DNA from: Fodinibius salsisoli
GTDB taxonomy: Bacteria; Bacteroidota; Rhodothermia; Balneolales; Balneolaceae
NCBI RefSeq assembly: GCF_026229185.1
Contig: NZ_JAGGJA010000001.1
Span: forward strand, 1 to 64,000
DNA length: 64,000 nucleotides
Direction of reading: 5' to 3'
This document shows, one piece after another, positions 45,225 to 53,996 of this stretch (the first letter of the stretch is position 1; each line of letters starts with the position of its first letter). The notes beneath the pieces were generated by a model. That model did no database searches. It was not told where the DNA came from and worked only from the letters and a program-made list of their open reading frames with translations. Made by a program: the position numbers and the translations under genes.

Positions 45225-46271
45225 TTAATTTTTGCCTTCTAAAATAACAGCTGATTCTAATGGTTTTATTACAACCTCGTCGTTCGGTTCAAATATGACA
45301 CGGTTATCAGTATGAACCAAATATTTTTCTTCTTTCAGTTGTACATGGTAAGTGATGTCATGGCCTTTAAACTCCCGTGCTACAACGGTTCCTATTTCAT
45401 CCGGATGTTGGGTAGTCGGCTTTTCAAGCGTTAAATGCTCGGGACGGATAGAACAAAGAACATTCCCTTTTGCTTTGCAATTAAGGTTCATCGGTCCAAG
45501 GTTGGTATGTACTTCTGAACCTCCGCTGGCCCGGGCCCAAAAGAGGTTGGTACGACCTAAAAATTGTGCTACAAACTGGGTTTTGGGATGATAATAGACT
45601 TCTTCTGGTGTTCCCACTTGCTCAATTTTCCCCTCGTTCATTACGGCAATACGATCTGCAAAAGACAGGGCTTCTTCTTGGTCATGCGTAACCAGTAATG
45701 CACTCATGCCTGCCTTTTTAAGAATAGCACGAACTTCTTTGCGAGTCGATTCCCGTAGCATGGCATCAAGATTAGAGAACGGCTCATCCAAAAGTACAAG
45801 CTTGGGTTTGGGGGCTATAGCCCGGGCCAGTGCTACCCGCTGTTGCTGTCCACCGGAAAGCTCACTGGGATTGCGATCTTTATAATCTCCCATCCCTGTT
45901 CGGCAGAGTACCTCTTCGGCATAGACGTTACGTTTCTGTTTTGGGATATCGGTTAACCCAAAAGCTACATTATCGATTACCGAAAGATGGGGAAAGAGGG
46001 CATAATCCTGAAAAACAAAACCTACCCCCCGATCTTGGGGTGCTATATGTTTTGTGGGAGAACCAAGCATCTCACCTGCAATAGATACGCTCCCCTGGTC
46101 GATATGCTCAAAGCCGGCAATAAGACGGAGGCAGGTCGTTTTACCACATCCGCTGGGGCCGAGTAAAGCAAATATTTCCTCTTCTCTAACGCTAAAGCTA
46201 AGCGCATCCACCACGGGACCGCTTTCATCAAATGCTTTCGTTAAATTGGTTACTTCTAAAAGTTTCTTCAT
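45225..46271 (-). CDS. Iron(III) ABC transporter ATP-binding protein (FbpC-like)
   Basis: A 348-aa ATPase. Walker A is GPSGCGKTT (about residue 35), the signature is LSGGQQQR, and Walker B is LVLLDEPFSNLD. The H-loop is VTHDQEEAL, and a C-terminal TOBE domain contains CSIRPEHLTLE. It matches the FbpC/PotA class for Fe3+ or polyamine uptake; the adjacent FbpB-like permease favours iron. The frame extends to a GTG at 46283, but the ATG at 46271 (MKKLLEVTNL) overlaps the permease stop by ATGA and is the likely start. No substrate-binding protein gene lies nearby. Confidence 0.85.
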   Translation of the reverse strand: MKKLLEVTNLTKAFDESGPVVDALSFSVREEEIFALLGPSGCGKTTCLRLIAGFEHIDQGSVSIAGEMLGSPTKHIAPQDRGVGFVFQDYALFPHLSVIDNVAFGLTDIPKQKRNVYAEEVLCRTGMGDYKDRNPSELSGGQQQRVALARAIAPKPKLVLLDEPFSNLDAMLRESTRKEVRAILKKAGMSALLVTHDQEEALSFADRIAVMNEGKIEQVGTPEEVYYHPKTQFVAQFLGRTNLFWARASGGSEVHTNLGPMNLNCKAKGNVLCSIRPEHLTLEKPTTQHPDEIGTVVAREFKGHDITYHVQLKEEKYLVHTDNRVIFEPNDEVVIKPLESAVILEGKN

Positions 46272-47791
46272 GACTTTTTCCACTCTTTCGAGAATACGAA
46301 CCCTACAAAGAGGGATGAAAACAGCATAATTGCAAGGGCAAAAGGAGCGGCCTCTGCAAACATCGCCTCACCCGTATATGACCATACTTTTAGTGCCAGG
46401 GTATCGAAACCGATGGGTGATAATAAAAACGTTATGGATAACTCTTTCATTGCTGATAAAAAAACCAAAGATGTAGCCGCTACCATTCCACCACGTAATA
46501 ATGGTAAGGTAACTTTAAAAAAGGACTTGATCGATGAATAGCCCAGTGATTGTGCTGCTTCTTCCAGTTCAGGGGGAGCCTGGTATAGAGCACTTCGAAC
46601 CGGCCCAATAGCTTCAGCCAAAAAATGCAACGAATAAGCAATAATAAGTAACAGCAGCGTCTGGTAAAGGGCTGTAGAGACGTAAAGCGAGAAGAAAACC
46701 AGTGCCAGTGCAAATGCCAAAGGCGGTGTTGCATATCCCAGGTAGGCCACCCGTTCAATGGGACCGCTCAGTTTTGTCTGGTATCGTACCCCAATATAAG
46801 CCAGTGGAATAGCCAATATTGTAGTAAGTACTGCTGCTGGTGCTGAAGCTCTAACCGAATTCCAGAAGGCGTCCATAAGATCTCCCATCAACGAACCAAC
46901 TGCCACCTCATTTAGCCAAAACCCAATGGACGAAACCGGCAATACAATGCTAATCAATAACAAAAAAAATATGAATATATAGGCCGGAACGGTCCATGGA
47001 CCTAAATCAAGATATGTTTTGGCCTTTGCAACGCCGCGTCCAAGCCGGTGGTAGATCGCCTGTTTTAATAGTCGGTACTCGAGCACAAGGGCTCCTGTCG
47101 TAAGGCCCAACAGCATTAGGGCCAGCCAGGCGGCATAGATACGATCATAGGCAGAAATATATTGCAGGTACAGTGCATAGCTGAAGGTTTCAAACCTCAT
47201 TAATGAAACCGTTCCGAAATCTCCGATCACGTGCAAACAGATTAACAGGCCACCGGCCAGCAATGCCGGTTTTAGTTGTGGCAATATGACTTTAATAAAG
47301 GTGGATTTAGCATCATGCCCCAGTGAACGTGAGGCTTCTTCTATTGATTGATCTAATCCTAAAAGAGCCGTTCTGAGGTTTAGATACAAATAGGGAAAGG
47401 TACAGATAGTAAGGACAATCAAGGAGCCGCCAAACCCACTAATTCGTGGAAAAGTCCACCCAAACCAAGCCTGGAATGTTCCATTGTATCCCCCGAGCCC
47501 CAGCAGCGCATAAGCCATAATGTAGCCCGGCATGGCAAGGGGGAGAACGCCCATCAGCGTAATAAAACGGCGGGCAACAACCTTACATCGTACGGACAGA
47601 TAAGCTAATGGTAAGGCAATCAGGACATCCAAAGCTAACACACTGCCGGCCAACAACAACGTATTAGCTAATAGTCGTAGATTGCGAATCCTGAAAATAA
47701 CATTGGTTAACATCTCTGTGGAGGCTCCAAAAGCACGAATCAAGAGGTAGACCAAAGGCAGAAGAACCCCAACAGCAATGATGCCCGCCAC
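46268..47791 (-). CDS. Iron(III) ABC transporter permease (FbpB-like)
   Basis: A 507-aa fused permease with about 12 spans and two EAA-type loops: EEASRSLGHDAKSTFIKVIL (about 167-186) and EEAAQSLGYSSIKSFFKVTL. The two-domain layout is that of FbpB/SfuB transporters. The first usable start is GTG at 47791, which puts the start inside the first span. The open frame runs further upstream with a basic lead (NIKIHKKSPPWYLL) but has no ATG/GTG/TTG there, only ATA and ATT codons. The true start is therefore uncertain and may be noncanonical or mutated. Confidence 0.82.
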   Translation of the reverse strand: MAGIIAVGVLLPLVYLLIRAFGASTEMLTNVIFRIRNLRLLANTLLLAGSVLALDVLIALPLAYLSVRCKVVARRFITLMGVLPLAMPGYIMAYALLGLGGYNGTFQAWFGWTFPRISGFGGSLIVLTICTFPYLYLNLRTALLGLDQSIEEASRSLGHDAKSTFIKVILPQLKPALLAGGLLICLHVIGDFGTVSLMRFETFSYALYLQYISAYDRIYAAWLALMLLGLTTGALVLEYRLLKQAIYHRLGRGVAKAKTYLDLGPWTVPAYIFIFFLLLISIVLPVSSIGFWLNEVAVGSLMGDLMDAFWNSVRASAPAAVLTTILAIPLAYIGVRYQTKLSGPIERVAYLGYATPPLAFALALVFFSLYVSTALYQTLLLLIIAYSLHFLAEAIGPVRSALYQAPPELEEAAQSLGYSSIKSFFKVTLPLLRGGMVAATSLVFLSAMKELSITFLLSPIGFDTLALKVWSYTGEAMFAEAAPFALAIMLFSSLFVGFVFSKEWKKS

Positions 47792-48028
47792 AATTAATAA
47801 ATACCAAGGCGGGGATTTTTTATGTATTTTAATATTTATAATATTGGATTTGTACAGTGGAAGTGAAGCACTTTTTCAAAAGCTAAATAGAAACAAACTC
47901 TTAAGCAACATTCAACGGTCCGACCTGTCGGAACAAATTGCCAGAGATTGAGTTATAGGAATTCATTGTGAATAATAAATTAAGCCATCTCGCACATACA
48001 AATTTAACATTTCAATCAGGGGGTCATC

Positions 48029-48529
48029 ATGGATAAGCGGATCATATTTTCACTCATCACAGCTGTAATGTTTGGCATCTTAACCGGATGCGGTCCTAGC
48101 GAGGAGGAAAGGCGACAAGCCGAACAAGCACGCCAAGATTCTCTCGAGAAAATACAAAAGCTACAACAGCTGGAGCAACAAAGACAAGACAGCATAGAAC
48201 AAGCCCGGCTGGATAGCCTGGCGGCAGCCAACCAAAAACAGGAGAAAGAAGAGCAGCAGATTAGCGTCAATTTTGATCCGGATGGTTCTTATTCTGTTCA
48301 GGTAGAAGCCTGGCGATCTCGTGCCAAAGCCGAAGGTCAGGTGCAAAAATGGGTTGACCGCGGTTTTGAAAATGCTTTTGTCGTTAAATATGGGCAAGAA
48401 GAAACGGGTAATATCTGGTTCCGTGTACGACTGGGACGTCTCTCTTCGCGAGCAGCAGCTGAAAACCTTCGGGAGCAGATCAGTAGCCAATACGACGTGC
48501 CTTCATGGATTTCTTCCGATGCCGGATAG
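48029..48529 (+). CDS. SPOR-domain lipoprotein
   Basis: A 166-aa exported lipoprotein (lipobox FGILTGCG, cysteine at residue 21). A Gln/Glu-rich coiled coil (about 24-78) follows, then a SPOR domain (about 85-160, YSVQVEAWRSRAKAEGQVQK to FRVRLGRLSSRAAAENL). SPOR domains bind glycan strands stripped of peptides at division septa, so the protein probably works in cell-wall remodelling. A reasonable ribosome site (AGGGGG) precedes the ATG. It is divergent from the iron permease gene; 47792-48028 holds both promoters. Confidence 0.82.
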   Translation: MDKRIIFSLITAVMFGILTGCGPSEEERRQAEQARQDSLEKIQKLQQLEQQRQDSIEQARLDSLAAANQKQEKEEQQISVNFDPDGSYSVQVEAWRSRAKAEGQVQKWVDRGFENAFVVKYGQEETGNIWFRVRLGRLSSRAAAENLREQISSQYDVPSWISSDAG

Positions 48530-48574
48530 CCCGAGCGGGTACCGTTTTAACTCTATATTTTGTGCCTATAATGT

Positions 48575-49504
48575 ATGGCTGCTCCTTGCGATGTACCTCA
48601 GAACCTTTCAGAGCTGGACTCTTTTCTCGCCGATCATGAGGCAACCTATGATCTGAAAGCCGGAACAGAGGCTCATATCGAGTGGCAGCCCAACAGCAAG
48701 CACCAACAAACAGAATATGCACTCGTTTATCTGCATGGATTTCGCGCCTCTCATCCGGAAGGCCATCCTGTGCACCGTGAAATTGCTGATTTTTTAGGAG
48801 CCAACCTCTATTTAAGTCGCCTTCAAGAGCACGGCATAAAGTCCAACTATCCTTTGATCGATCTAACTGAAAACAAGCTGTTGGAATCGGCCCGACTTGC
48901 GTTGACTATTGGACAAAAAATAGGAAAAAAAGTGCTTATCATGGGCTGTTCAACCGGTGGGTCACTTGCCCTCTACCTGGCGGCACAAGCAGATGATCGA
49001 CACAATATTGCAGGGCTAATCCTATATTCTCCACTTATCCAATTTTATGGACTCAAAGGAAAACTGCTGCAGCATCCCTTCAGTCGAACATTGCTTAAAC
49101 GTTTGATCCCCTCCTCCTACCTTATCACTACATCGGAGGTAAGCCAAGCTGAAAGTAAAATCTGGAATTCTTCTTATGCCTTGCGGGGAGCCCTGGCCCT
49201 GGGAGCATTCGTAGAGCACCAAATGCGATCGGAGCTTTTTGGAAAAGTAAGATGTCCGGTTTTTACCGGGTATTATTACAAAGATTCCAACAATCAGGAT
49301 AACACCGTGTCTGTGCCGGCCATCCAAAGAATGCTTACTATGCTCGGAACTCCGACCGCTCAGGTCCATTCTGCGAACTTTCCGGAGGCAAAAAATCACG
49401 TTATTTGCAGTTCTTTGTTATCAAAATCGACAAAAGAAGTTATTTCTGAGACAAAAAACTTTCTAAAATACGTTGGCATGCAAAAAGATAGAACAACACC
49501 CTAA
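48575..49504 (+). CDS. Alpha/beta hydrolase (carboxylesterase-like)
   Basis: A 309-aa cytoplasmic hydrolase. The oxyanion region YLHGFRASHPEGHPVH (about 50-65) precedes the nucleophile elbow MGCSTGGSLALYLA with Ser near 129. The cap and late region include FTGYYYKDSNNQDNTVSVPA, where the acid residue is expected, and KNHVICS supplies the histidine. It resembles serine-type carboxylesterases or lysophospholipase-like enzymes; the substrate is unknown. It starts 45 bp after the SPOR gene on the same strand. Confidence 0.8.
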   Translation: MAAPCDVPQNLSELDSFLADHEATYDLKAGTEAHIEWQPNSKHQQTEYALVYLHGFRASHPEGHPVHREIADFLGANLYLSRLQEHGIKSNYPLIDLTENKLLESARLALTIGQKIGKKVLIMGCSTGGSLALYLAAQADDRHNIAGLILYSPLIQFYGLKGKLLQHPFSRTLLKRLIPSSYLITTSEVSQAESKIWNSSYALRGALALGAFVEHQMRSELFGKVRCPVFTGYYYKDSNNQDNTVSVPAIQRMLTMLGTPTAQVHSANFPEAKNHVICSSLLSKSTKEVISETKNFLKYVGMQKDRTTP

Positions 49505-49591
49505 AATTAAATACCGTTTAATATTAACCCATATTTAATTTTAAGAAAACATTTGTGTAATAATGGGTAATTACTGTATATTACAGTGCGC

Positions 49592-49660
49592 TCAAGTAGC
49601 GTCTCTCTTGATGAATAGTCAGGGCCTCACACCTGATACGTGTGAGGCCTTATTTTTTTG
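49592..49660 (+). ncRNA. Possible small RNA ending in a strong terminator
   Basis: A 10-bp perfect stem, GGCCTCACAC (49623-49632) with GTGTGAGGCC (49640-49649), is followed by TTATTTTTTT, a clear rho-independent terminator. Just before it, TCAAG/CTTGA (49592-49611) forms a second small hairpin. Since the nearest gene ends at 49504, either the hydrolase gene has a long trailer or a short RNA of about 70-90 nt is made here. The rest of 49505-49830 shows nothing else. Confidence 0.45.
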
Positions 49661-49830
49661 AACCCTTCCTGCATTATTCTCGTATACTCCACCTACACAT
49701 AGCCATAAAAGGCGAAGATTGGTATCCAGCAAAAATTAGATCGTCTTTTTACATTGGATGTTCTGAATTTTTTTTATGTTAGAAACTTCAATTTATCCCG
49801 GGAATAGATGTCTAACTTAAAACCGCAACG

Positions 49831-50190
49831 ATGAAAAATTTTAGTATTAATCACAGAAAAGTAGAGACCTACGATGTGTTAGAGCTTACCGGTGAGCTGG
49901 ATGCCCATACAGCTTCTCAACTTGAGACCAAGCTCAAGCGACTGATAGACCAGAACCAGCATCACATTATTGTTAACTGTGAAGAGCTGGACTATATAGC
50001 AAGTGCCGGCCTGGGTGTTTTTATGGCTTATATTGAAGATGTACGAACCCTCGGGGGCGATATCAAGCTTACGAATATGAACCCCAAGGTATATAATGTG
50101 TTTGACTTGCTGGGATTCCCCACGCTTTATGACATTGTGCAGCAGGAAGAAGATGCCATAAAGAAATTTGAACAAGACGAAAGCAACTAG
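49831..50190 (+). CDS. STAS-domain anti-sigma factor antagonist
   Basis: A 119-aa STAS protein, SpoIIAA/RsbV-like. It has the fold's first strand (VLELTGELDAHTASQLETKL) and the phosphorylation helix YIASAGLGVFMAYIED, where Ser near 55 is the expected phosphoserine. When unphosphorylated it would bind the anti-sigma kinase encoded next and free its target. First gene of a three-gene partner-switching cassette. Confidence 0.88.
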   Translation: MKNFSINHRKVETYDVLELTGELDAHTASQLETKLKRLIDQNQHHIIVNCEELDYIASAGLGVFMAYIEDVRTLGGDIKLTNMNPKVYNVFDLLGFPTLYDIVQQEEDAIKKFEQDESN

Positions 50191-50198
50191 AGTAAGCT

Positions 50199-50621
50199 TT
50201 GGCAAAATCTACAGCTACATATAAAATCACAGTACCGGCTTCGACGGAGCATCTGGCCGAAGTACGCAGTTTTGTAGCTGACCATGCCACCAACTCTGGT
50301 TTTAAGGAGAATGAGGTAGCCGACATCCGCCTTGCTGTTGATGAGGCCTATACCAACATCATTAAACACGCTTACAATAACGACAAACAAAAATCCGTCG
50401 ATATTGAACTGGGATATGATAACACCGAATTTTGGGTAGCACTCTTGGATACCGGTGACGCTTTTGATCCCCAACGATATGATAAGCCTGATATTCGCCA
50501 GAAAATTAAAGAAAAAAAACGCGGGGGTGTCGGGGTCTACTTAATCCGTAAACTTATGGATGCTGTTGAATACCAGACGGATGACGCTGTTAACACCATA
50601 CGTATGACAAAAAAAAAGTAA
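50199..50621 (+). CDS. Anti-sigma factor serine kinase (RsbW/HATPase_c_2)
   Basis: A 140-aa GHKL-type kinase starting at a TTG, 8 bases after the STAS gene. The N-box is RLAVDEAYTNIIKHAY (about 43-58) and the G1 box is ALLDTGDAFDPQRY. The G2 region GGVGVYLIRKLMD carries the ATP-lid glycines. Expected to phosphorylate the STAS protein's serine and to bind a sigma factor or other target. No sigma-factor gene is adjacent, so the output may be elsewhere or non-transcriptional. Confidence 0.86.
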   Translation: MAKSTATYKITVPASTEHLAEVRSFVADHATNSGFKENEVADIRLAVDEAYTNIIKHAYNNDKQKSVDIELGYDNTEFWVALLDTGDAFDPQRYDKPDIRQKIKEKKRGGVGVYLIRKLMDAVEYQTDDAVNTIRMTKKK

Positions 50622-50628
50622 AGGCATT

Positions 50629-52365
50629 GTGAGTGACTCCTCCTTTCAGCAAAAAGATCGACAGTCACGGTTCGAGCTAACCACGCTATTAGAGACTTCC
50701 CGAATGCTCGTGGAGTCTCAGGACATGGAGTTTGTTCTTAATAACTTGCTCCTAATTACCATGGGTAAGTTGATGGTTAGCCGGGCGATGGTACTCATCC
50801 ACCATCCTGCTAATGATACGTATGAAATATCCAAAGCCAAGGGAAAAGACTGCCCCAATGAAGGAGAGCATCTGACGATCAAGTTTGGCGAGAAGGTCCG
50901 CGATAAATCAGTTATCCGTTGCGGTATTGATGAGATTGATCTGCCAAATATACTGCCAGGTGATGACCATTGCACCCTTTTTAACCTGCAAACCAGCAAC
51001 AATCATATTGGCTTCCTCTGCCTGGGGACAAAAGGCAACAAACAACCGCTTAGCAAGCATGAAATCGAATTTATTGAGAGTCTTTCTATTATCTCATCGG
51101 TAGCTATTGCCAACTCCCGGATGTTTACCGAATTGCGCCGCATCAATCGGATGCTTGACCGGAAAGTTTATGAGCTTAATACTCTTTTCGATTTGAGCAA
51201 GGATTTCAACATCATGGTTGATCGGCAGGAGATTATACGCATCTTCAAGTTTGCTATGCTGGGACAGATGTTAATCCGGAAATTTTTCTTTGTCCTGGAG
51301 CAGGACGGCAAACAACGACTGGTCACCACCAGTGGCATTCAGAAAGAGCCCAGCTCCGATGAAATTGATACATTATTCAACTTAGAAGAAGATTTAGTAG
51401 AGGTTGATGGTGAACTGGCGGACCAGATTCCTTTTCTCAAAGAGAATGACATCCGGGCTGTCATTGGGCTTCATTTTCAAAATGAGAAGATGGCGTTGGT
51501 CGGAGTAGGGGCTCGGGCCAACGGCGAGGCCTACAGCAGTTCAGATTATAATTTTTTGCGGTCACTGGGAAATCTGGCCCTTCTTTCTATCCAAAAAACA
51601 TACCTTCTGGAAGAACGTATTGAGAAAGAACGGATGGAGGAAGAACTCAATATTGCTAAAAACATCCAAAAGGGACTGCTGCCGGATCCCATCCCCCAAC
51701 ATGAAAAGCTGGATATCGCAGCTACGAATATCTCTTCGTACCAAGTGGGAGGCGACTATTTCGATATCCTGGAAACACCCGCCAAGAAACTGTTATTTGC
51801 GATTGGTGATGTTACCGGGAAAGGCATGCCGGCCGCCCTGCTGATGGCCAACCTGCAGTCTATGTTACATGTACTGCTTCCCATTGACATCTCGCTGGCT
51901 GAGGCTTCGAACCAAGTCAATGATATTATCTACCAGAATACGCCAAGTGATAAGTTTATCACCTTTTTCTGGGGCATTATCGATCCGGATGAACTTACAT
52001 TCCGATATGTCAATGCAGGGCACAACCCTCCCCTTTGGTTTAAAGCTGATGAGGAATCTCCGGAAGAGTTGCAGGAAGGGGGGCTCATTTTAGGCGCCAT
52101 GCCTACTATGACTCCCTATGAAGAACAACAGATTAAACTCTCCCCGGATGACTTGCTGGTCTTCTATACTGATGGCGTCACGGAAGCTATGAATGAGAGC
52201 GCTACAGAAGAGTTTGGTGAGGAACGACTGCTGAAATGCATCCAGGAACATCGTCAACAAACGGCCAAAGCCATTGAACAGGCAATAATAAAGGAAGTGC
52301 GCTCTTTTTCAAATGGCCAGCAATCTGATGATATTACCCTGATGGTGATTAAAGCGAACCGCTAA
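50629..52365 (+). CDS. SpoIIE/PP2C-type phosphatase with GAF domains
   Basis: A 578-aa protein starting at GTG. Two GAF-like sensory regions (about residues 15-170 and 185-325) precede a helical linker (EERIEKERMEEELNIAKNIQ) and a PPM/SpoIIE phosphatase domain (about 350-575). Metal-binding sites include YQVGGDYFDIL, FAIGDVTGKGMPAALLMA, VNAGHNPPLWF and FYTDGVTEAMN. It would dephosphorylate the STAS protein in response to a signal sensed by the GAF domains, completing the partner-switching circuit with the two upstream genes. The stop overlaps the convergent transglycosylase gene by 4 bp. Confidence 0.9.
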   Translation: MSDSSFQQKDRQSRFELTTLLETSRMLVESQDMEFVLNNLLLITMGKLMVSRAMVLIHHPANDTYEISKAKGKDCPNEGEHLTIKFGEKVRDKSVIRCGIDEIDLPNILPGDDHCTLFNLQTSNNHIGFLCLGTKGNKQPLSKHEIEFIESLSIISSVAIANSRMFTELRRINRMLDRKVYELNTLFDLSKDFNIMVDRQEIIRIFKFAMLGQMLIRKFFFVLEQDGKQRLVTTSGIQKEPSSDEIDTLFNLEEDLVEVDGELADQIPFLKENDIRAVIGLHFQNEKMALVGVGARANGEAYSSSDYNFLRSLGNLALLSIQKTYLLEERIEKERMEEELNIAKNIQKGLLPDPIPQHEKLDIAATNISSYQVGGDYFDILETPAKKLLFAIGDVTGKGMPAALLMANLQSMLHVLLPIDISLAEASNQVNDIIYQNTPSDKFITFFWGIIDPDELTFRYVNAGHNPPLWFKADEESPEELQEGGLILGAMPTMTPYEEQQIKLSPDDLLVFYTDGVTEAMNESATEEFGEERLLKCIQEHRQQTAKAIEQAIIKEVRSFSNGQQSDDITLMVIKANR

Positions 52366-53870
52366 TTGAAGAATCCCAGCACGCCGGGCAGAGCTTCATC
52401 CTCATTGTAATCTTCCATCGCCATAATATTCTTATATACTTTATATCGACTGTTGATCTCGCGCACATACCGCACGGTTTCGATACCCCGGCAAAAGCCA
52501 TAACGAGCATTACGGTAGTAACTACGATGCATTAGCTTAAGCAGGGCATCGGCTACATTATCCCATTCGTTGGGATCTTTATTGTGATCAATGGCTAATC
52601 GGCGGGCATCGGCCATATGCCCTTCCCCTGCATTATAGGCAGCCAAAGCAAACGACCACCGATCAGTACTGTCAATATATGAGTAGTGATCCAGATGATT
52701 ATTGATAATCCGTACCCCCTCGCGCAGGTTAACCTCTTCGTTATACAACATGGTTGTATCAGTAACTTGCGAATAACGAGGTAAAATCTGCATTAATCCA
52801 ACAGCACCGGCCCAGCTCTTAGCCATAGGGTCGAACTTGGTCTCCTGGGCAATGATAGAGGTTACCATCAGCCAATCCAGTCCGGCAGAATCAGCAACCG
52901 TCTGGATAAGCTCATCATATGGAGATAAGCTTCCGCTCTTCTCCATATCAGGACTGGGGCTATAGTATTCTGCCACTTGGCGCCCGCCTTCAAAATATCG
53001 CTGTTTCAACACATCCAGGAAAAGGGACCGCTTGGGATCCTTGCCCTCCGATCTAAACTGGAAATGATCAGACAAAAATCGATTCATCTCCTTTTTAAGC
53101 TGAGACGCATTCTTGCGAACGGCCCAGGCAATGGTATCATTTTCAGAAATGGTAGGTCCCTGCACTAATCCATCCATATACTTTGCGGAGGCCTGGAAGA
53201 TATTATCATCTGCAACAGTAGCGCTATACTTTCCCCGGGATACATCGAATAAAAGCGATTCGGTATCTTTCTGATTGGGAACCAGGTTCACGGAAATGTT
53301 GGTACTGTCTTCCCAGAGATCCTGGATGCGATGGTAGTAGGAACTGTTGCTGCGCATTGTCACCGGAATGCCACTTAGGGCCAAATCGTCGACTGTGGGT
53401 GGTGGATCCCCAATTTCACTTGAATAAACGACCACCTGGTCCACTAAGTTATAAGGGTGAGTAAAATCGACGTACTTTTTACGCTCCGGGGTGGTAGTAT
53501 AATTTCCGGCAATCAGGTCGCCTTGCCCGCTATTGAGCATATCATACGGATTTTCACCAACTCCAATGACCACAACTTCGAGCGCTACATCATGCTCTTT
53601 GGCAAAACGGCGAACTAATTCGTATTCAAACCCCCATTCCACTCCCTGATGCAGAAAATAGGTATTCGAACTATAGCGGGTAATCATCCGCAACACTCCG
53701 CGATCTTTAATTTCGTCGAAGTCGCGCTCAACGGGCTCTACAACGTTTACATCCAGACTATTACTAAGCTCCTGCTCCTCTTCCAGAGAGCTACATGCAT
53801 CCAAATAGAGGCTGACAGCCATAATCGCGAGTATGGCACCGCTCAACGGAAAGCTAAATTTGTGTTTCAT
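52362..53870 (-). CDS. MltF-like membrane-bound lytic transglycosylase
   Basis: A lipoprotein of about 502 aa (lipobox VSLYLDACSS, cysteine near residue 26). A periplasmic substrate-binding domain of SBP_bac_3 type (about 50-275, GVLRMITRYSSNTYFLHQG) precedes a transglycosylase SLT domain (about 320-470). The catalytic glutamate is in IIAQETKFDPMAKSWAGAVG, followed by LMQILPRY and ALAAYNAGEGH. This is the MltF layout, cutting peptidoglycan glycan chains. The frame opens at a GTG three codons earlier, but ATG 53870 (MKHKFSFPLSG) is the better start. Antisense to, and end-overlapping with, the SpoIIE-type gene. Confidence 0.88.
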   Translation of the reverse strand: MKHKFSFPLSGAILAIMAVSLYLDACSSLEEEQELSNSLDVNVVEPVERDFDEIKDRGVLRMITRYSSNTYFLHQGVEWGFEYELVRRFAKEHDVALEVVVIGVGENPYDMLNSGQGDLIAGNYTTTPERKKYVDFTHPYNLVDQVVVYSSEIGDPPPTVDDLALSGIPVTMRSNSSYYHRIQDLWEDSTNISVNLVPNQKDTESLLFDVSRGKYSATVADDNIFQASAKYMDGLVQGPTISENDTIAWAVRKNASQLKKEMNRFLSDHFQFRSEGKDPKRSLFLDVLKQRYFEGGRQVAEYYSPSPDMEKSGSLSPYDELIQTVADSAGLDWLMVTSIIAQETKFDPMAKSWAGAVGLMQILPRYSQVTDTTMLYNEEVNLREGVRIINNHLDHYSYIDSTDRWSFALAAYNAGEGHMADARRLAIDHNKDPNEWDNVADALLKLMHRSYYRNARYGFCRGIETVRYVREINSRYKVYKNIMAMEDYNEDEALPGVLGFFN

Positions 53871-53996
53871 AATCTGCACGGTCCTTGCCTAAAGTCACCT
53901 ACTGCAACTAAAAGTCCATCTACCGAATCTAAAACCTAAGATAGAAAAAATAGATTGAAATTGTAGTTTTTAGTCACAAGCTGCTTCATCCCTCAT

